A stretch of 64,000 nucleotides of DNA, from assembly GCA_951812725.1 (NCBI GenBank), contig OX638330.1:1674001-1738000 (forward strand), given 5' to 3'. Positions within the stretch are counted from its first letter, which is position 1. Each line of letters opens with the position of its first letter. The notes below the pieces were generated by a model that worked only from the letters and a program-made list of their open reading frames with translations, ran no database searches and was not told the DNA's origin. The DNA is from an uncultured Caldilineaceae bacterium. GTDB taxonomy: Bacteria; Chloroflexota; Anaerolineae; Caldilineales; Caldilineaceae. Of this stretch, positions 17,710 to 26,405 are shown piece after piece. Made by a program: the position numbers and the translations under genes.

Positions 17710-18506
17710 CGGCCCTGTTGAGCATTCAAGGAGTTACGAAAGTGTTCGGCGGGCTGACTGCCGTTGATAACGTCGATCTGGAGATCGCAGAGCTTTCAAT
17801 CTCCTCTCTCATTGGTCCGAATGGCGCCGGCAAGACGACCCTTTTCAACTGTCTGACCGGCCTTCACAGGCCCGAGAACGGCGAAATAGTCTTTGACGGC
17901 CGCTCGCTGGTCGGACTGCGTCCCGACGAAATCACCGAACGCGGCATCGCCCGTACCTATCAGAACATCCGCCTCTTTGGAAGGATGACGGCGCTCGAAA
18001 ATGTTCTGGTCGGGCAGCATCTGCGACTGAAGTCATCGCACTGGAGCGCGATTTTGCGAACGGCGGGCCAGCGGGCTGAGGAACACGCCGCCCGTGAATC
18101 GGGCCGTGAGCTGCTCGAATTTGTTGGGCTCGAGGGGCAGGAGAATGTCGTCTCAACAAACCTGCCCTATGGTGACCAGAGGCTGCTGGAAGTCGCACGT
18201 GCGCTGGGAAGTCGACCCCGCCTGTTGCTCCTGGACGAACCTGCCGCCGGCATGAACCCGAGAGAGACTGACCGCATGATGGAGCTGGTCCACAGGCTGC
18301 GCGACGAAAGAGACGTAACCGTGTTCCTGATAGAACACGACATGAAGGTTGTGATGAGCATTTCGGAAAGTGTGTCGGTCCTGGATTACGGCAAGAAGAT
18401 CGCCGAGGGCACACCAATGGAAGTACGCTCGGACGCCAGAGTAATTGAGGCCTATCTCGGCCCGGAGGTTGCCGTGCAGGGATCAGCAGAAGCTGTGGGA
18501 AAGTGA
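17706..18506 (+). CDS. livG: branched-chain amino-acid ABC transporter ATP-binding protein LivG
   Basis: One of the two ATPases of the liv system, 266 aa. Walker A GPNGAGKTTLFN is near residue 40, the Q-loop region RTYQNIRLFGRMTALENVLVG is typical of LivG, and PYGDQRLLEVARAL replaces the usual LSGGQ signature as expected for this subfamily. Walker B LLLLDEPAAGMNPRE and the switch histidine in LIEHDMKVVM follow. It overlaps livM (ATGA) and is 3 nt from livF. Confidence 0.94.
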   Translation: MTALLSIQGVTKVFGGLTAVDNVDLEIAELSISSLIGPNGAGKTTLFNCLTGLHRPENGEIVFDGRSLVGLRPDEITERGIARTYQNIRLFGRMTALENVLVGQHLRLKSSHWSAILRTAGQRAEEHAARESGRELLEFVGLEGQENVVSTNLPYGDQRLLEVARALGSRPRLLLLDEPAAGMNPRETDRMMELVHRLRDERDVTVFLIEHDMKVVMSISESVSVLDYGKKIAEGTPMEVRSDARVIEAYLGPEVAVQGSAEAVGK

Positions 18507-18509
18507 TCC

Positions 18510-19262
18510 ATGTTGATCCTGGAATCGGTCCACACTTTTTATGGCCACATTCACGCGCTCAAAGGTATTTCTTTGACCGTGAATGAAGGCGAAGTTGTCT
18601 CGCTCATTGGCTCGAATGGCGCCGGGAAATCGACTACGCTCAACACGATCAGCGGCGTATTGTCCGCCCGCGCCGGCGCCATCTACTTCCAGGAACCAAA
18701 CGGTTCTTTGCCAGGTCACGCATCCCGCAGTCCCGACCAGGGAATACGCCTGGACCAGCTGCCAGCGCACGACGTCGCCAGATTGGGCGTCTCCCAGTCG
18801 CCAGAAGGGAGGAAAATTTTCGCCCGTTTGTCCGTACAGGAGAACCTGGCCATGGGCGCATTCGCTCGTACTGACAGCAAGGGCATCAGCGAGGACTTGA
18901 CCAGGGTGCTTGAACTCTTCCCGCGGCTTCAGGAGCGGCTCAAGCAGCCCGGCGGCACACTTTCCGGTGGTGAACAACAGATGCTGGCCATTGGACGCTC
19001 GCTCATGAGTCGGCCCCGAATCCTGCTCCTCGACGAGCCCTCGATGGGCCTGGCGCCGCTGCTGGTACAGCAGATCTTCCAGATTATCCGCGAGATTAAC
19101 GCCCAGGGCATGACCATCCTGCTGGTGGAACAGAACGCCCAGGCCGCCCTTCAGGTTGCCCACCGCGGCTACGTCCTCGAAACCGGCACCATCGTGCTGA
19201 GCGGCAAAGCCGGGGATTTGCTGGCCAATCCGCAGGTAGCGGAGGCATATCTCGGCATCTGA
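18510..19262 (+). CDS. livF: branched-chain amino-acid ABC transporter ATP-binding protein LivF
   Basis: Second ATPase of the liv system, 250 aa. It begins MLILESVHTFYGHIHALKGIS and has Walker A GSNGAGKSTTLN, the LivF pattern GVSQSPEGRKIFARLSVQEN, signature LSGGEQQMLAIGR and Walker B ILLLDEPSMGLAP, ending with VAEAYLGI as usual. An insert of about 20 residues (QEPNGSLPGHASRSPDQG) follows the Walker A strand and lengthens the protein slightly. It is the last gene of the operon and faces the next gene convergently. Confidence 0.93.
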   Translation: MLILESVHTFYGHIHALKGISLTVNEGEVVSLIGSNGAGKSTTLNTISGVLSARAGAIYFQEPNGSLPGHASRSPDQGIRLDQLPAHDVARLGVSQSPEGRKIFARLSVQENLAMGAFARTDSKGISEDLTRVLELFPRLQERLKQPGGTLSGGEQQMLAIGRSLMSRPRILLLDEPSMGLAPLLVQQIFQIIREINAQGMTILLVEQNAQAALQVAHRGYVLETGTIVLSGKAGDLLANPQVAEAYLGI

Positions 19263-19313
19263 CGAGACGATGCGATCAGATCTGTCTCGCGGCGCGCTCC
19301 CCGTCACTTCACT

Positions 19314-20264
19314 CTAGAACAACCGGCGTTTGTCCACGATGTTGCGGAGCGTCTCACCCTGCAGATAGCGGTGCAGGTTGTCACGCAGCGTATCAATTCG
19401 CCGTTGAGGCACATGTGGATTGTCGGCGGCTACGTGCGGCGTCATGATTACGTTTTCCATTTGCCACAGTGGATGCGCAGCCGGCAGCGGCTCAGTTTCA
19501 TACACATCCAGCGCGGCGCCGGCGATGCGGCCCGAATTCAGTGCATCGACCAGCGCGTCCAATTTGACGACGACCCCGCGGCTGATGTTTATGAGATAGG
19601 CTGACGGCTTCATTTGCCCCAATTCCTCGGCGCCGATCAAGCCGACTGTTTCCGGCGTCTGAGGAACGCAGCTCACTACAAAATCTGAGTCTCTCATCAG
19701 ATCGTGAAGGCGGTCTTGCGGCCACAACGCGTCCAAACCCAGGCTGCCGCCCAACGCCTCGTCGGGCCGTGCATCAACCGCAATCACGCGCATGTCGTGC
19801 GCCTTACCTCGTCGCGCCAGCTCCGAACCTATGCCCCCCAACCCGATAACTCCCAGTGTGCAGTCGCCCAAATGGTGGACGGGCGTGCCCTTTCGCCACT
19901 CACCCTGGACCTGGCGCCGCATATACAGATGAATGCCGCGGGCGAACATCAGAATGAAACAGAATGCATGATCTGCAATCATGTCACCGTAGATTTTGGA
20001 CATGTTGCTGACAACAATATCGCTTTCGACCAGTTCCGGAAACATGTAATGTTCCAGACCGGCGATCGGCGTTTGCAGCCATTGCAGGTTCTCGGCCCGC
20101 GCCAGCAGGGCCGGCGTGAGGTTGCCGTACATACCCACAGCCTGCGGAATCGCGGCCAGGGCGTCCTCCTCTGTCAGCGCGTTGACGATTTCCAACTCCG
20201 GTGAAACCGCCTGCACTTGAGCAAGTTCGTCGGGCGTAAGCGGCGGGTATATGAGAAAGTTCAT
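19314..20264 (-). CDS. D-2-hydroxyacid dehydrogenase family protein
   Basis: NAD(P)-dependent oxidoreductase of 316 aa resembling the glyoxylate/hydroxypyruvate reductase branch. The dinucleotide motif GVIGLGGIGSELARRG is near residue 138. The catalytic Arg lies in INISRGVVV, the Glu follows in the ALDVYETEPLP segment and the His in MTPHVAADNP. It reduces 2-oxoacids to D-2-hydroxyacids or the reverse. The ATG at 20264 is preceded by AGAGGTG. It lies 19 nt downstream of a Gfo/Idh/MocA gene on the same strand, so the two probably act in one sugar-acid or polyol pathway. Confidence 0.87.
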   Translation of the reverse strand: MNFLIYPPLTPDELAQVQAVSPELEIVNALTEEDALAAIPQAVGMYGNLTPALLARAENLQWLQTPIAGLEHYMFPELVESDIVVSNMSKIYGDMIADHAFCFILMFARGIHLYMRRQVQGEWRKGTPVHHLGDCTLGVIGLGGIGSELARRGKAHDMRVIAVDARPDEALGGSLGLDALWPQDRLHDLMRDSDFVVSCVPQTPETVGLIGAEELGQMKPSAYLINISRGVVVKLDALVDALNSGRIAGAALDVYETEPLPAAHPLWQMENVIMTPHVAADNPHVPQRRIDTLRDNLHRYLQGETLRNIVDKRRLF

Positions 20265-20283
20265 CTGACTCGCACCTCTTTAT

Positions 20284-21438
20284 CTATTGTGGTTTACGTC
20301 TGTGGACAGCAAAGCGGGTTGAGTATAACAGCTCATCCACGTTTACACGCGCACCGCCCAGTTCGTCAGAAACATTCGCGCCGATCACGGCGGCGAGACT
20401 GTTCATGGCATCGCCGAAAGGAGAGCGGATCAGTTCGGGGCGGCCCTCGGTTATCGCCTGAATGAAAAGTTCACTGATGGCAAAAGTGTCGTCTCCGCCC
20501 CGGCCTTCGAAGAGCAGCTTCCTAACAGCATCTTGCGCAGGCGGCTGCGACGGCGGGTAGGGCCCATCATACTGGTACATAATGACTCCGTCGTCCCTAA
20601 TCTCCGCCCGTCCCTCAGTCCAGAGAACCTGGTGGTCCATATGGCTTGCATAGACCTTGCGCAAGCGCGAAAGCGTCAGCGAGCCGATGGCGCCGCCGGC
20701 AAACCCAAAGTGCACACTGTAAGTGTAAGGGTTATCGGCGTCGTCGTAGATGTCATCATGCGGCCGGTGCTGATAGTGGGCCTGCACCCACTCGACGTCG
20801 CCAAACCAGTAGCGCCAGAGGTCAAGAAGATGGATGCCGCCTTCGACCACCGTCATGCCGCTCCAGGCCCGGTTTGCAGTCCAAATCCTGTTGCGCGGGC
20901 CGCCGTGAAGTTCGGTCTGATGGTGCTTTACATTGTGCCCTTCCAACGGACCGTGAAACGTGTAGCAGGCCATCAGCGGCCTCTTGCCTTCCCGCAACAG
21001 GTTGAAGATCGCTTCGTGGCGGCCGTCGAAACGCTGCTGGAATCCTACAGTTGAAATCACACCTGTTTCCCGGATTACGGTCTCCATCTCCAGCGCCTCT
21101 TCCAGGAAAAGACTCATCGGTTTCTCGACAAACAGATGCAACCCGGCTCTGGCCGCGCGCAGAACCTCGCCTGCGTGGAGATTGGGCGGAATGCAGATGT
21201 AGAGAGCGTCCTGTTCCTGGGCAAGCAGCTCGTGAAAATCGGTTGTGAGCACTATGCCGTCGGGCCGAAAACCTTCCACATACTTTCGTATTTTGCTTTG
21301 ATCCAGGTTTGAAGCAAATGCATCGGCTAAGGTTGTCAACCTGACCTCGCCTCGCTCCTGTAACCTCCACAGCGCTTTCAAGTGTTGCAGGCCCCGCTGC
21401 CCCAGACCCATCAGAGCGACGCGTACAGGTCTCGTCAT
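20284..21438 (-). CDS. Gfo/Idh/MocA family oxidoreductase
   Basis: NAD(P)-dependent sugar or polyol dehydrogenase type, 384 aa. The N-terminal Rossmann domain begins RVALMGLGQRGLQHLKAL, with the family signature around VEKPMSLFLEEA supplying the conserved Lys. The C-terminal domain contains the GMTVVEGGIHLLDLWRYW segment, where a conserved His is expected. Start at 21438 has AAAGGAG six bases upstream. Substrate unknown; the downstream hydroxyacid dehydrogenase suggests oxidation of a sugar followed by an acid step. Confidence 0.87.
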   Translation of the reverse strand: MTRPVRVALMGLGQRGLQHLKALWRLQERGEVRLTTLADAFASNLDQSKIRKYVEGFRPDGIVLTTDFHELLAQEQDALYICIPPNLHAGEVLRAARAGLHLFVEKPMSLFLEEALEMETVIRETGVISTVGFQQRFDGRHEAIFNLLREGKRPLMACYTFHGPLEGHNVKHHQTELHGGPRNRIWTANRAWSGMTVVEGGIHLLDLWRYWFGDVEWVQAHYQHRPHDDIYDDADNPYTYSVHFGFAGGAIGSLTLSRLRKVYASHMDHQVLWTEGRAEIRDDGVIMYQYDGPYPPSQPPAQDAVRKLLFEGRGGDDTFAISELFIQAITEGRPELIRSPFGDAMNSLAAVIGANVSDELGGARVNVDELLYSTRFAVHRRKPQ

Positions 21439-21631
21439 CTTGGCTCCTTTGTCTTTTGTCCACCCTCATGAACGGGGATTCCGCTCTCACGGTCTTTGTC
21501 CCAGTGACTGCGGGGCAACAGCAGAGGGACGGAGACTCCCGTTCGCTTTCCATTGTAACGGAAAACGGTCAGTGGGCAACGCTGGAACGGCCGCGCTCCG
21601 CGCGTCATTCGCGTGACGGCGTAGATTTGCC

Positions 21632-21915
21632 GTAACTACTAAGCCACAGCAGTTGACCAGCCAGTCATCCTTGGAACTGTTCAGGCTCTTGGTGACGCAA
21701 CTGATGTACAGCCGCCGCAATGCTCGCCAGCCGACACGTTGCGAAGAATGCACACGGTCGGTGAGAGATGGTTTTGTAGGGGGGCGTTGCGGGGGCGCAG
21801 CCCCTGCACAAGGGAGGGCCGAAGGCCCGACCGCCCAAAATACAACAATGAGGGGAGAAAAACACCTTTGCTCCCCTCGTTCAGATTTGCGAATCAGTTG
21901 CGGCTGAGTAGTTAC
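21632..21915 (-). mobile_element. MITE-like element copy A, 284 bp, type 1 arms
   Basis: The ends form terminal inverted repeats: the left end reads GTAACTACTAAGCCACAG and the right end, on the other strand, GTAACTACTCAGCCGCAA. It is flanked by a perfect 8-bp direct repeat GATTTGCC at 21624-21631 and 21916-21923, the mark of an insertion. The core (21756-21836) is inverted relative to copies B, C, D and F and its first hairpin is GGGCC-TTC-GGCCC. No transposase is encoded; small open frames inside differ between copies. Confidence 0.88.
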
Positions 21916-22114
21916 GATTTGCCATAGTAGTCCGAAACGTCTATAATTTTTCGCGGTGATAGGTGGGGGAGAAAGATTGTAGGCCCTCGCCGACCTGTTT
22001 TTCAGTCCCATCCTCACTTGGAAGGCGATCTGAATCTGAACTTGAATGGTTCGGCCCTTTTTTATGGAAAGGGCAACACGAGCAACAGAGGTTGCAAGAG
22101 AATCGGAGGCGAAA

Positions 22115-22276
22115 ATGGCCAAGAGGGGTCCACGTCAGCTAGTGAGGATGCGCAGCACCGAGAGCCATCACCTTTATCTGACGACAAAAAACCGGCGCAA
22201 CAACGACAAGCGGCTTGAGCTCAAGAAGTACGATCCAGTCTTGCGCAAGCATGTCGTTTACCGGGAAACAAGGTAA
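22115..22276 (+). CDS. rpmG: 50S ribosomal protein L33
   Basis: A 53-aa basic protein beginning [15 protein letters not shown] and containing [24 protein letters not shown] in part, the conserved L33 sequence. It lacks the four zinc cysteines, so it is the zinc-independent form. The start at 22115 is preceded by CGGAGG; an in-frame ATG at 22046 would add 23 non-conserved residues. A rho-independent terminator follows about 80 nt later. Confidence 0.93.
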   Translation: MAKRGPRQLVRMRSTESHHLYLTTKNRRNNDKRLELKKYDPVLRKHVVYRETR

Positions 22277-22355
22277 CGTAACCATAGGCGCGACCCGCAG
22301 TGTGCGGCAGTTGAAGGTCGTGAAATATCTGTGGGTCACCGAACAGTAAACATAT

Positions 22356-22402
22356 AGAAACCCGCTGCCAGTTAGTTGTTTAGCAGCGGGTTTCTGGTTT
22401 TT
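22356..22402 (+). terminator. rho-independent terminator after rpmG
   Basis: A 13-bp perfect stem (AGAAACCCGCTGC with GCAGCGGGTTTCT), 14-nt loop and the tail GGTTTTT. It lies between rpmG and the oppositely oriented tRNA gene. A smaller possible hairpin (GACCCGCAG with CTGTGGGTC) precedes it around 22292-22336. Confidence 0.8.
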
Positions 22403-22505
22403 GCAGTTAATCAGAGGGCGGTCGCTGGCACTCCTGCTTCATGGAAAAACGAGCCGGCCTATACAAAAAAAAGCAGAAGACTCGGAGGAGCCTTCGGCTT
22501 CAGAA

Positions 22506-22578
22506 TGACCCACCAGGGATTCGAACCCCGAACCCGCGGATTAAGAGTCCGCTGCTCTGCCAGTTGAGCTAGTGGGCC
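22506..22578 (-). tRNA. tRNA-Lys (anticodon CTT)
   Basis: Read on the minus strand, a 73-nt cloverleaf is formed. The acceptor is GGCCCAC with GTGGGTC, the D-arm includes AGCTCAACTGGCAGAGC, the anticodon stem GCGGA/TCCGC holds the loop CTCTTAA with anticodon CTT, and the T-arm contains GGTTCGAATCC. The discriminator base is A, and CCA is not encoded. The gene is isolated between rpmG and the M29 aminopeptidase. Confidence 0.95.
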
Positions 22579-22685
22579 GTTAAGCAGGAAATATTGTAGG
22601 TATCCAGTTTAGAGTTGTCAAGTTCAGGGCACTCTAATTCTCTTCACCCAAACCCGATTTAGCATCTACAGGATCGAATTTTCCC

Positions 22686-24002
22686 ATGCCCTATTCCGAC
22701 AAGGACCTCGAACAGTACGCCGAACTCCTGATCAGGCTCGGCGTTAACCTGCAACCAGGCCAGTCTCTCGCCATTCGAACTGAGCCGATCCATCGAGACT
22801 TCGCCCTGGTGCTTGCTTCGGCCGCCTATGATGCCGGTGCAAAATTCGTCTCATTTGAGTACAGCGACATGCGCCTGCAGAGCCTACGTGTTCGCAAGAG
22901 CTCAGAGCAGGAGCTGGAGTGGCTTCCCTCCTACTTCGGGGCGATGGCGCAGGAGCGCAAGGATGACAGCTGGGCCGCTATCAGTCTCGTCGGGGAAGAA
23001 GATCCCTCTCTGCCCGCCCAGCTTGACCCCAATAAACTTCGAATTCTCCAGACAGCAGAGTACCGCGCCATGATGCCTTGGCGGTCTTCGATGATGGAAA
23101 TGAAACAGCAGTGGAACGTGGCCGCCCTGCCCACGCCGGCATGGGCGCAGAAGGTTTTCCCCGAGCTTGAGGCTGGGGAAGCGCTGCCACGCTTCTGGGA
23201 GGAGATACGGCGCATCATTCGCCTTGACGCCGACGACCCGCTTGCGGCATGGCAGGAGCATCTGGGCAATCTGGCGGCCGCGCGCTCGACGTTACAATCC
23301 AAACATGTGCAGGCGCTGCATTTCTTTGACCCCGAGCCCGGCCCCGACGGCAAGCCCTCCACCGACTTGACCATCGGTCTGACTGACCGGCCCCATTGGG
23401 CCGGCGGCAACAGTGGACTGGGAACAGAGGGGGATGAGGACGCGACAGGAGAACAGGAGGGCGGAGCCACAGAGACGCCAGTCTTTCTCCCCAACATTCC
23501 CACGGAAGAGCTATTCACTACCCCGCATCGCCTTCGTGTAAACGGCTGGATGCGTACCTCACGCCCCAGCTTCCCGTTCCGCCGCGAAGTCGCCGAAGTT
23601 ACATTCCGATTCGAAGACGGCTGCGTCGTCGATTTCTCGGCAGGCGAGGGTCAGGACGTGTACGAGCAGTTCTTCGCGGTCGAAGGCACCCGCTACCTGG
23701 GGGAAGTCGCTCTTGTCGACGTGTCATCGCCGATTTTCCAGAGCGGTCTTACATATTACAACACGCTCTTTGACGAAAACGCCGCCTGCCACGTAGCGTT
23801 TGGCCAGGCATATCCGATTGGCCTGGAAGGTGGTGCAGAACTATCGGCAGAAGAGCTTTTCGAAGCCGGCGTGAATAGTTCCGATCTGCATCAGGACGTG
23901 ATGATCGGTACGGCGACGCTTGACGTAACCGGCCTCCTCAGCGACGGCGGCGAGCTTGAAATCATGCGGCAGGGCCGCTACACACCGTCAGTGTTGGCAT
24001 GA
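22686..24002 (+). CDS. M29-family metallo-aminopeptidase
   Basis: Cytoplasmic two-metal aminopeptidase of the AmpS/PepS/AmpT family, 438 aa, which releases N-terminal residues from peptides. Expected metal ligands are all present in order: Glu near 274-275 (IPTEELFTTP), Glu340 (EGTRYLGEVALVD), His369 (DENAACHVAFG), and His402 with Asp404 (SSDLHQDVMIG). An acidic Gly-rich insert at about 240-265 (GTEGDEDATGEQEGG) lies just before the first ligand and is not typical. The stop overlaps the next gene (ATGA), so the two are translationally coupled. Confidence 0.9.
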   Translation: MPYSDKDLEQYAELLIRLGVNLQPGQSLAIRTEPIHRDFALVLASAAYDAGAKFVSFEYSDMRLQSLRVRKSSEQELEWLPSYFGAMAQERKDDSWAAISLVGEEDPSLPAQLDPNKLRILQTAEYRAMMPWRSSMMEMKQQWNVAALPTPAWAQKVFPELEAGEALPRFWEEIRRIIRLDADDPLAAWQEHLGNLAAARSTLQSKHVQALHFFDPEPGPDGKPSTDLTIGLTDRPHWAGGNSGLGTEGDEDATGEQEGGATETPVFLPNIPTEELFTTPHRLRVNGWMRTSRPSFPFRREVAEVTFRFEDGCVVDFSAGEGQDVYEQFFAVEGTRYLGEVALVDVSSPIFQSGLTYYNTLFDENAACHVAFGQAYPIGLEGGAELSAEELFEAGVNSSDLHQDVMIGTATLDVTGLLSDGGELEIMRQGRYTPSVLA

Positions 24003-24988
24003 CCACCGCCGACCCTCTGCAGCCATTCCTGGATGATCAGGGCGTCGTCATCCTCGACGGTGGGCTGGCTACCGAATTGGAGAGCAGAGGCGCGGATTTG
24101 CGGGATGAACTCTGGTCTGCCAGGTTGCTGGTCGAGGATCCGCAAGCGGTTCGCCAGCTCCATCTCGACTACTTCAGGGCTGGCGCGGACGTTGCCATCA
24201 GCGCCAGCTATCAGGCCAGCTTCGAGGGCTTCGCCCGCCGCGGTCTGAGCAGAGACCAGAGCGCAATGCTGATGCAGCGCAGCGTGCGCCTCGCACAGGA
24301 AGCACGCGATCAGTTCTGGGATGAAGGGGCGTATGCAGATTCGAAGGCTGATCGTATCCGCCCACTGGTGGCCGCGTCGGTCGGCAGCTATGGCGCATAC
24401 CTTGCTGACGGTTCCGAGTACCGGGGCGCCTACGGCCTCTCAGACGAGAAACTGAGGGAGTGGCACCGCCCGCGATTGGAGGCGTTGATCGCCGCAGAGC
24501 CCGATCTGCTGGCATGCGAAACAGTCCCCTGCCTGCAGGAAGGGAAAGTCCTCGTTGAGCTGTTGGCCGAGTACCGGGATACCTCGGCATGGCTGAGTTT
24601 CAGCTGTCGCGATGGGAATAACGTGGGCAGCGGAGAGCCATTTGACGCCTGTGTTGCAGTGGCTAGCAGCGTGCCAAACGTGGTCGCTGTCGGGTTGAAC
24701 TGTACTGCGCCCCGCTTCGCCAGGCAGCTCTTGCTCAGCGCAACCGAAAGTACCTGCAAGCCGCTGGTCTGCTATCCAAACAGCGGGGAGGAATGGGACG
24801 CTTCATCCCGCGCTTGGGTATCCTGCCGAGAGGAATACCAGTTCGTTACTTTGGCTGCGTCTTGGAAAACCGCCGGCGCTCGTCTTGTCGGCGGCTGTTG
24901 CCGCACTTCGCCAGACGACATACGATCACTGCGTTCGCGACTGCTGCGGCACAGTACGCATAGGACTGCCGGTCGATTAGAGCAATAG
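23999..24988 (+). CDS. homocysteine S-methyltransferase family protein
   Basis: Methyltransferase of the MmuM/YitJ N-domain type, 329 aa, which transfers a methyl group from S-methylmethionine or a similar donor to homocysteine. The barrel begins with VVILDGGLATELESRG. The zinc-binding cysteines are in VAVGLNCTAP and in the C-terminal RLVGGCCRTSP, as required. The 4-nt overlap with the aminopeptidase gene suggests joint expression. A hairpin follows directly. Confidence 0.9.
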   Translation: MTTADPLQPFLDDQGVVILDGGLATELESRGADLRDELWSARLLVEDPQAVRQLHLDYFRAGADVAISASYQASFEGFARRGLSRDQSAMLMQRSVRLAQEARDQFWDEGAYADSKADRIRPLVAASVGSYGAYLADGSEYRGAYGLSDEKLREWHRPRLEALIAAEPDLLACETVPCLQEGKVLVELLAEYRDTSAWLSFSCRDGNNVGSGEPFDACVAVASSVPNVVAVGLNCTAPRFARQLLLSATESTCKPLVCYPNSGEEWDASSRAWVSCREEYQFVTLAASWKTAGARLVGGCCRTSPDDIRSLRSRLLRHSTHRTAGRLEQ

Positions 24989-24990
24989 AA

Positions 24991-25026
24991 AAGGGAGCCT
25001 ATCCTCTTCAAAAGAGCGGCTCCCTT
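24991..25026 (+). terminator. terminator hairpin after homocysteine methyltransferase gene
   Basis: A 9-bp stem (AAGGGAGCC with GGCTCCCTT) contains an inner CTCTT/AAGAG pairing. The tail GGTGTTT is only partly U-rich. It lies 2 nt after the stop codon. Confidence 0.65.
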
Positions 25027-25191
25027 GGTGTTTATGTCCAGCCTCGGCACGATCTACAGAACCTATTCCCCGTTCGATCCGCCTTGAGGACAATGGCCCA
25101 CGACCGTGCAACTATTTTGGAAAGTTCCTGGTGGTCAGAAATCCCTTAAGCGAGCCAGCTTCGTTGAGAAGCCGACTATCCGTCAGCCTCC

Positions 25192-25731
25192 CTATTCCGC
25201 TCTGAGCGACAATAGGTAAGTCAAAAGATCAGCAATATCCTGGTCACTCAGATCTTCGGAATAGGTCTCGGGCATTACATCGGAATTGTAGCCTTCGACG
25301 ATATAATCGTTGGGATTGGTTATGCTGGTGTAAAGATACATGGCCGGTCCGGCAAGACCCAGTTGCTTCGCCCGCCCGACAGCGGTATCTGCAATTTCAG
25401 TCCAGACAGGCGCTACATCTTCAAGGCTGTTATCGGTCGTATGACATCCGATGCAGTTTTGCGGAACCGTCAGATCCAAGCCTCTTTGCGCGTCGCCCGG
25501 AATCAGTGCAACGATAGCTTCCGGCAGTCCCGCAAGGACTTCCTCATCGCTGAGTTCGGCGATGCGCGGCCGCGGCGTTGGTGTGGGCGGCACAAAGACC
25601 TCGCCCTCAGCAATCACCACCATACTGGGCGAGATCAACTGCAAACGCGGGTTCGGCGCACAGGCGCTGACCACCACAAGCGCAAATAGAAAAACAATTA
25701 CAGCATAGAGATATGACTTACGACGTACCAT
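25192..25731 (-). CDS. lipoprotein c-type cytochrome, monoheme
   Basis: A 179-aa exported cytochrome. A hydrophobic signal ends in the lipobox VVSAC, followed by a Pro/Thr-rich linker (VPPTPTPRP). The single heme site is CIGCH at about residue 91, and the likely axial methionine is in SDVMPETYSED. The C-terminus DQDIADLLTYLLSL is the usual last helix of small cytochromes c. It would carry electrons outside the cytoplasmic membrane. Start at 25731 is preceded by a GGAGA stretch; a longer frame from 25770 lacks one. Cytochrome maturation genes (ccmF) are encoded about 18 kb away. Confidence 0.85.
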   Translation of the reverse strand: MVRRKSYLYAVIVFLFALVVVSACAPNPRLQLISPSMVVIAEGEVFVPPTPTPRPRIAELSDEEVLAGLPEAIVALIPGDAQRGLDLTVPQNCIGCHTTDNSLEDVAPVWTEIADTAVGRAKQLGLAGPAMYLYTSITNPNDYIVEGYNSDVMPETYSEDLSDQDIADLLTYLLSLRAE

Positions 25732-25959
25732 TCCCCGTCTCCACCAAGAGTTGAAGCACTGCTTTCGCATCAGTGAATTGGAATGTCAGGTAACTCAAGC
25801 GCTATTATATACCAGAACCCCGCAAAATACCGCAATTGAAACGCGCTAGAAACAAAATTCACAAGTTACAATTGTTGCAGTGTGTCATGCCCTGAAGACG
25901 CACACCGGACAACAGTCTTCAGTCCAGACAGAAGGCAGACAGATTACCAGGAGGAAGTC

Positions 25960-26301
25960 ATGGTTCAGACAAAAAGCATTGAGGAAGTCCGCCGCCTACT
26001 CGACGAGAACCTGCAGAACTGGGCCGTACAGGAAGATCAGCTATACAGGCGCTACGACACAGCCAACTGGCGCGTAACACTGATGATAGCAAACGCAATC
26101 GGATTTCTGGCCGAAGCCGCCTACCACCACCCAAGGCTGATTCTCAACTATCGTTCAGTCGAAATATTCCTGACGACACATGATGCAGGCGGTCTGACGC
26201 AGAAGGACTTCGAGCTTGCACAGAAAATCGAGGAGACTGTCCTCTGGCCGCGCAGTGACGAGGGAACGCCAAGAAGGCGGCCCAAAGAATGGTTAACGTA
26301 A
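25960..26301 (+). CDS. pterin-4-alpha-carbinolamine dehydratase-like protein
   Basis: A 113-aa product matching the PCD/DCoH fold. The dehydratase signature is visible as FLAEAAYHHPRLILNY followed by VEIFLTTHDAGGLTQKDFEL, which contains the conserved His-His-Pro and the later His-Asp. The family recycles the pterin cofactor of aromatic hydroxylases; no hydroxylase gene is nearby, so the bacterial role here is open. The start at 25960 has AGGAGG six bases upstream. The gene is divergent from the cytochrome c gene. Confidence 0.8.
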   Translation: MVQTKSIEEVRRLLDENLQNWAVQEDQLYRRYDTANWRVTLMIANAIGFLAEAAYHHPRLILNYRSVEIFLTTHDAGGLTQKDFELAQKIEETVLWPRSDEGTPRRRPKEWLT

Positions 26302-26346
26302 TGACGACTTCTTGAGCTTAGCGGGGAAGACACCTATCTGGGGGCC

Positions 26347-26377
26347 GTTGCCTGCGTTCTTCGAGAAGGCAACATTT
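26347..26377. terminator. possible bidirectional terminator between convergent genes
   Basis: GTTGCC pairs with GGCAAC around an inner TTCT/AGAA stem with a TCG loop, followed by ATTT on the plus strand. It lies between the convergent pterin dehydratase-like gene and rlmB. Confidence 0.4.
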
Positions 26378-26405
26378 CGCGACACACAAACACACACGGC
26401 TTCTC

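Noticed and set aside
18483..19307. 274-codon open frame opposite livF
   Set aside because: Antisense shadow of an ABC ATPase gene with all motifs intact on the plus strand.
22280..22345. Possible second RNA gene between rpmG and its terminator
   Set aside because: The hairpin GACCCGCAG/CTGTGGGTC does not extend to a cloverleaf or a known RNA; more likely part of the rpmG 3 prime region.
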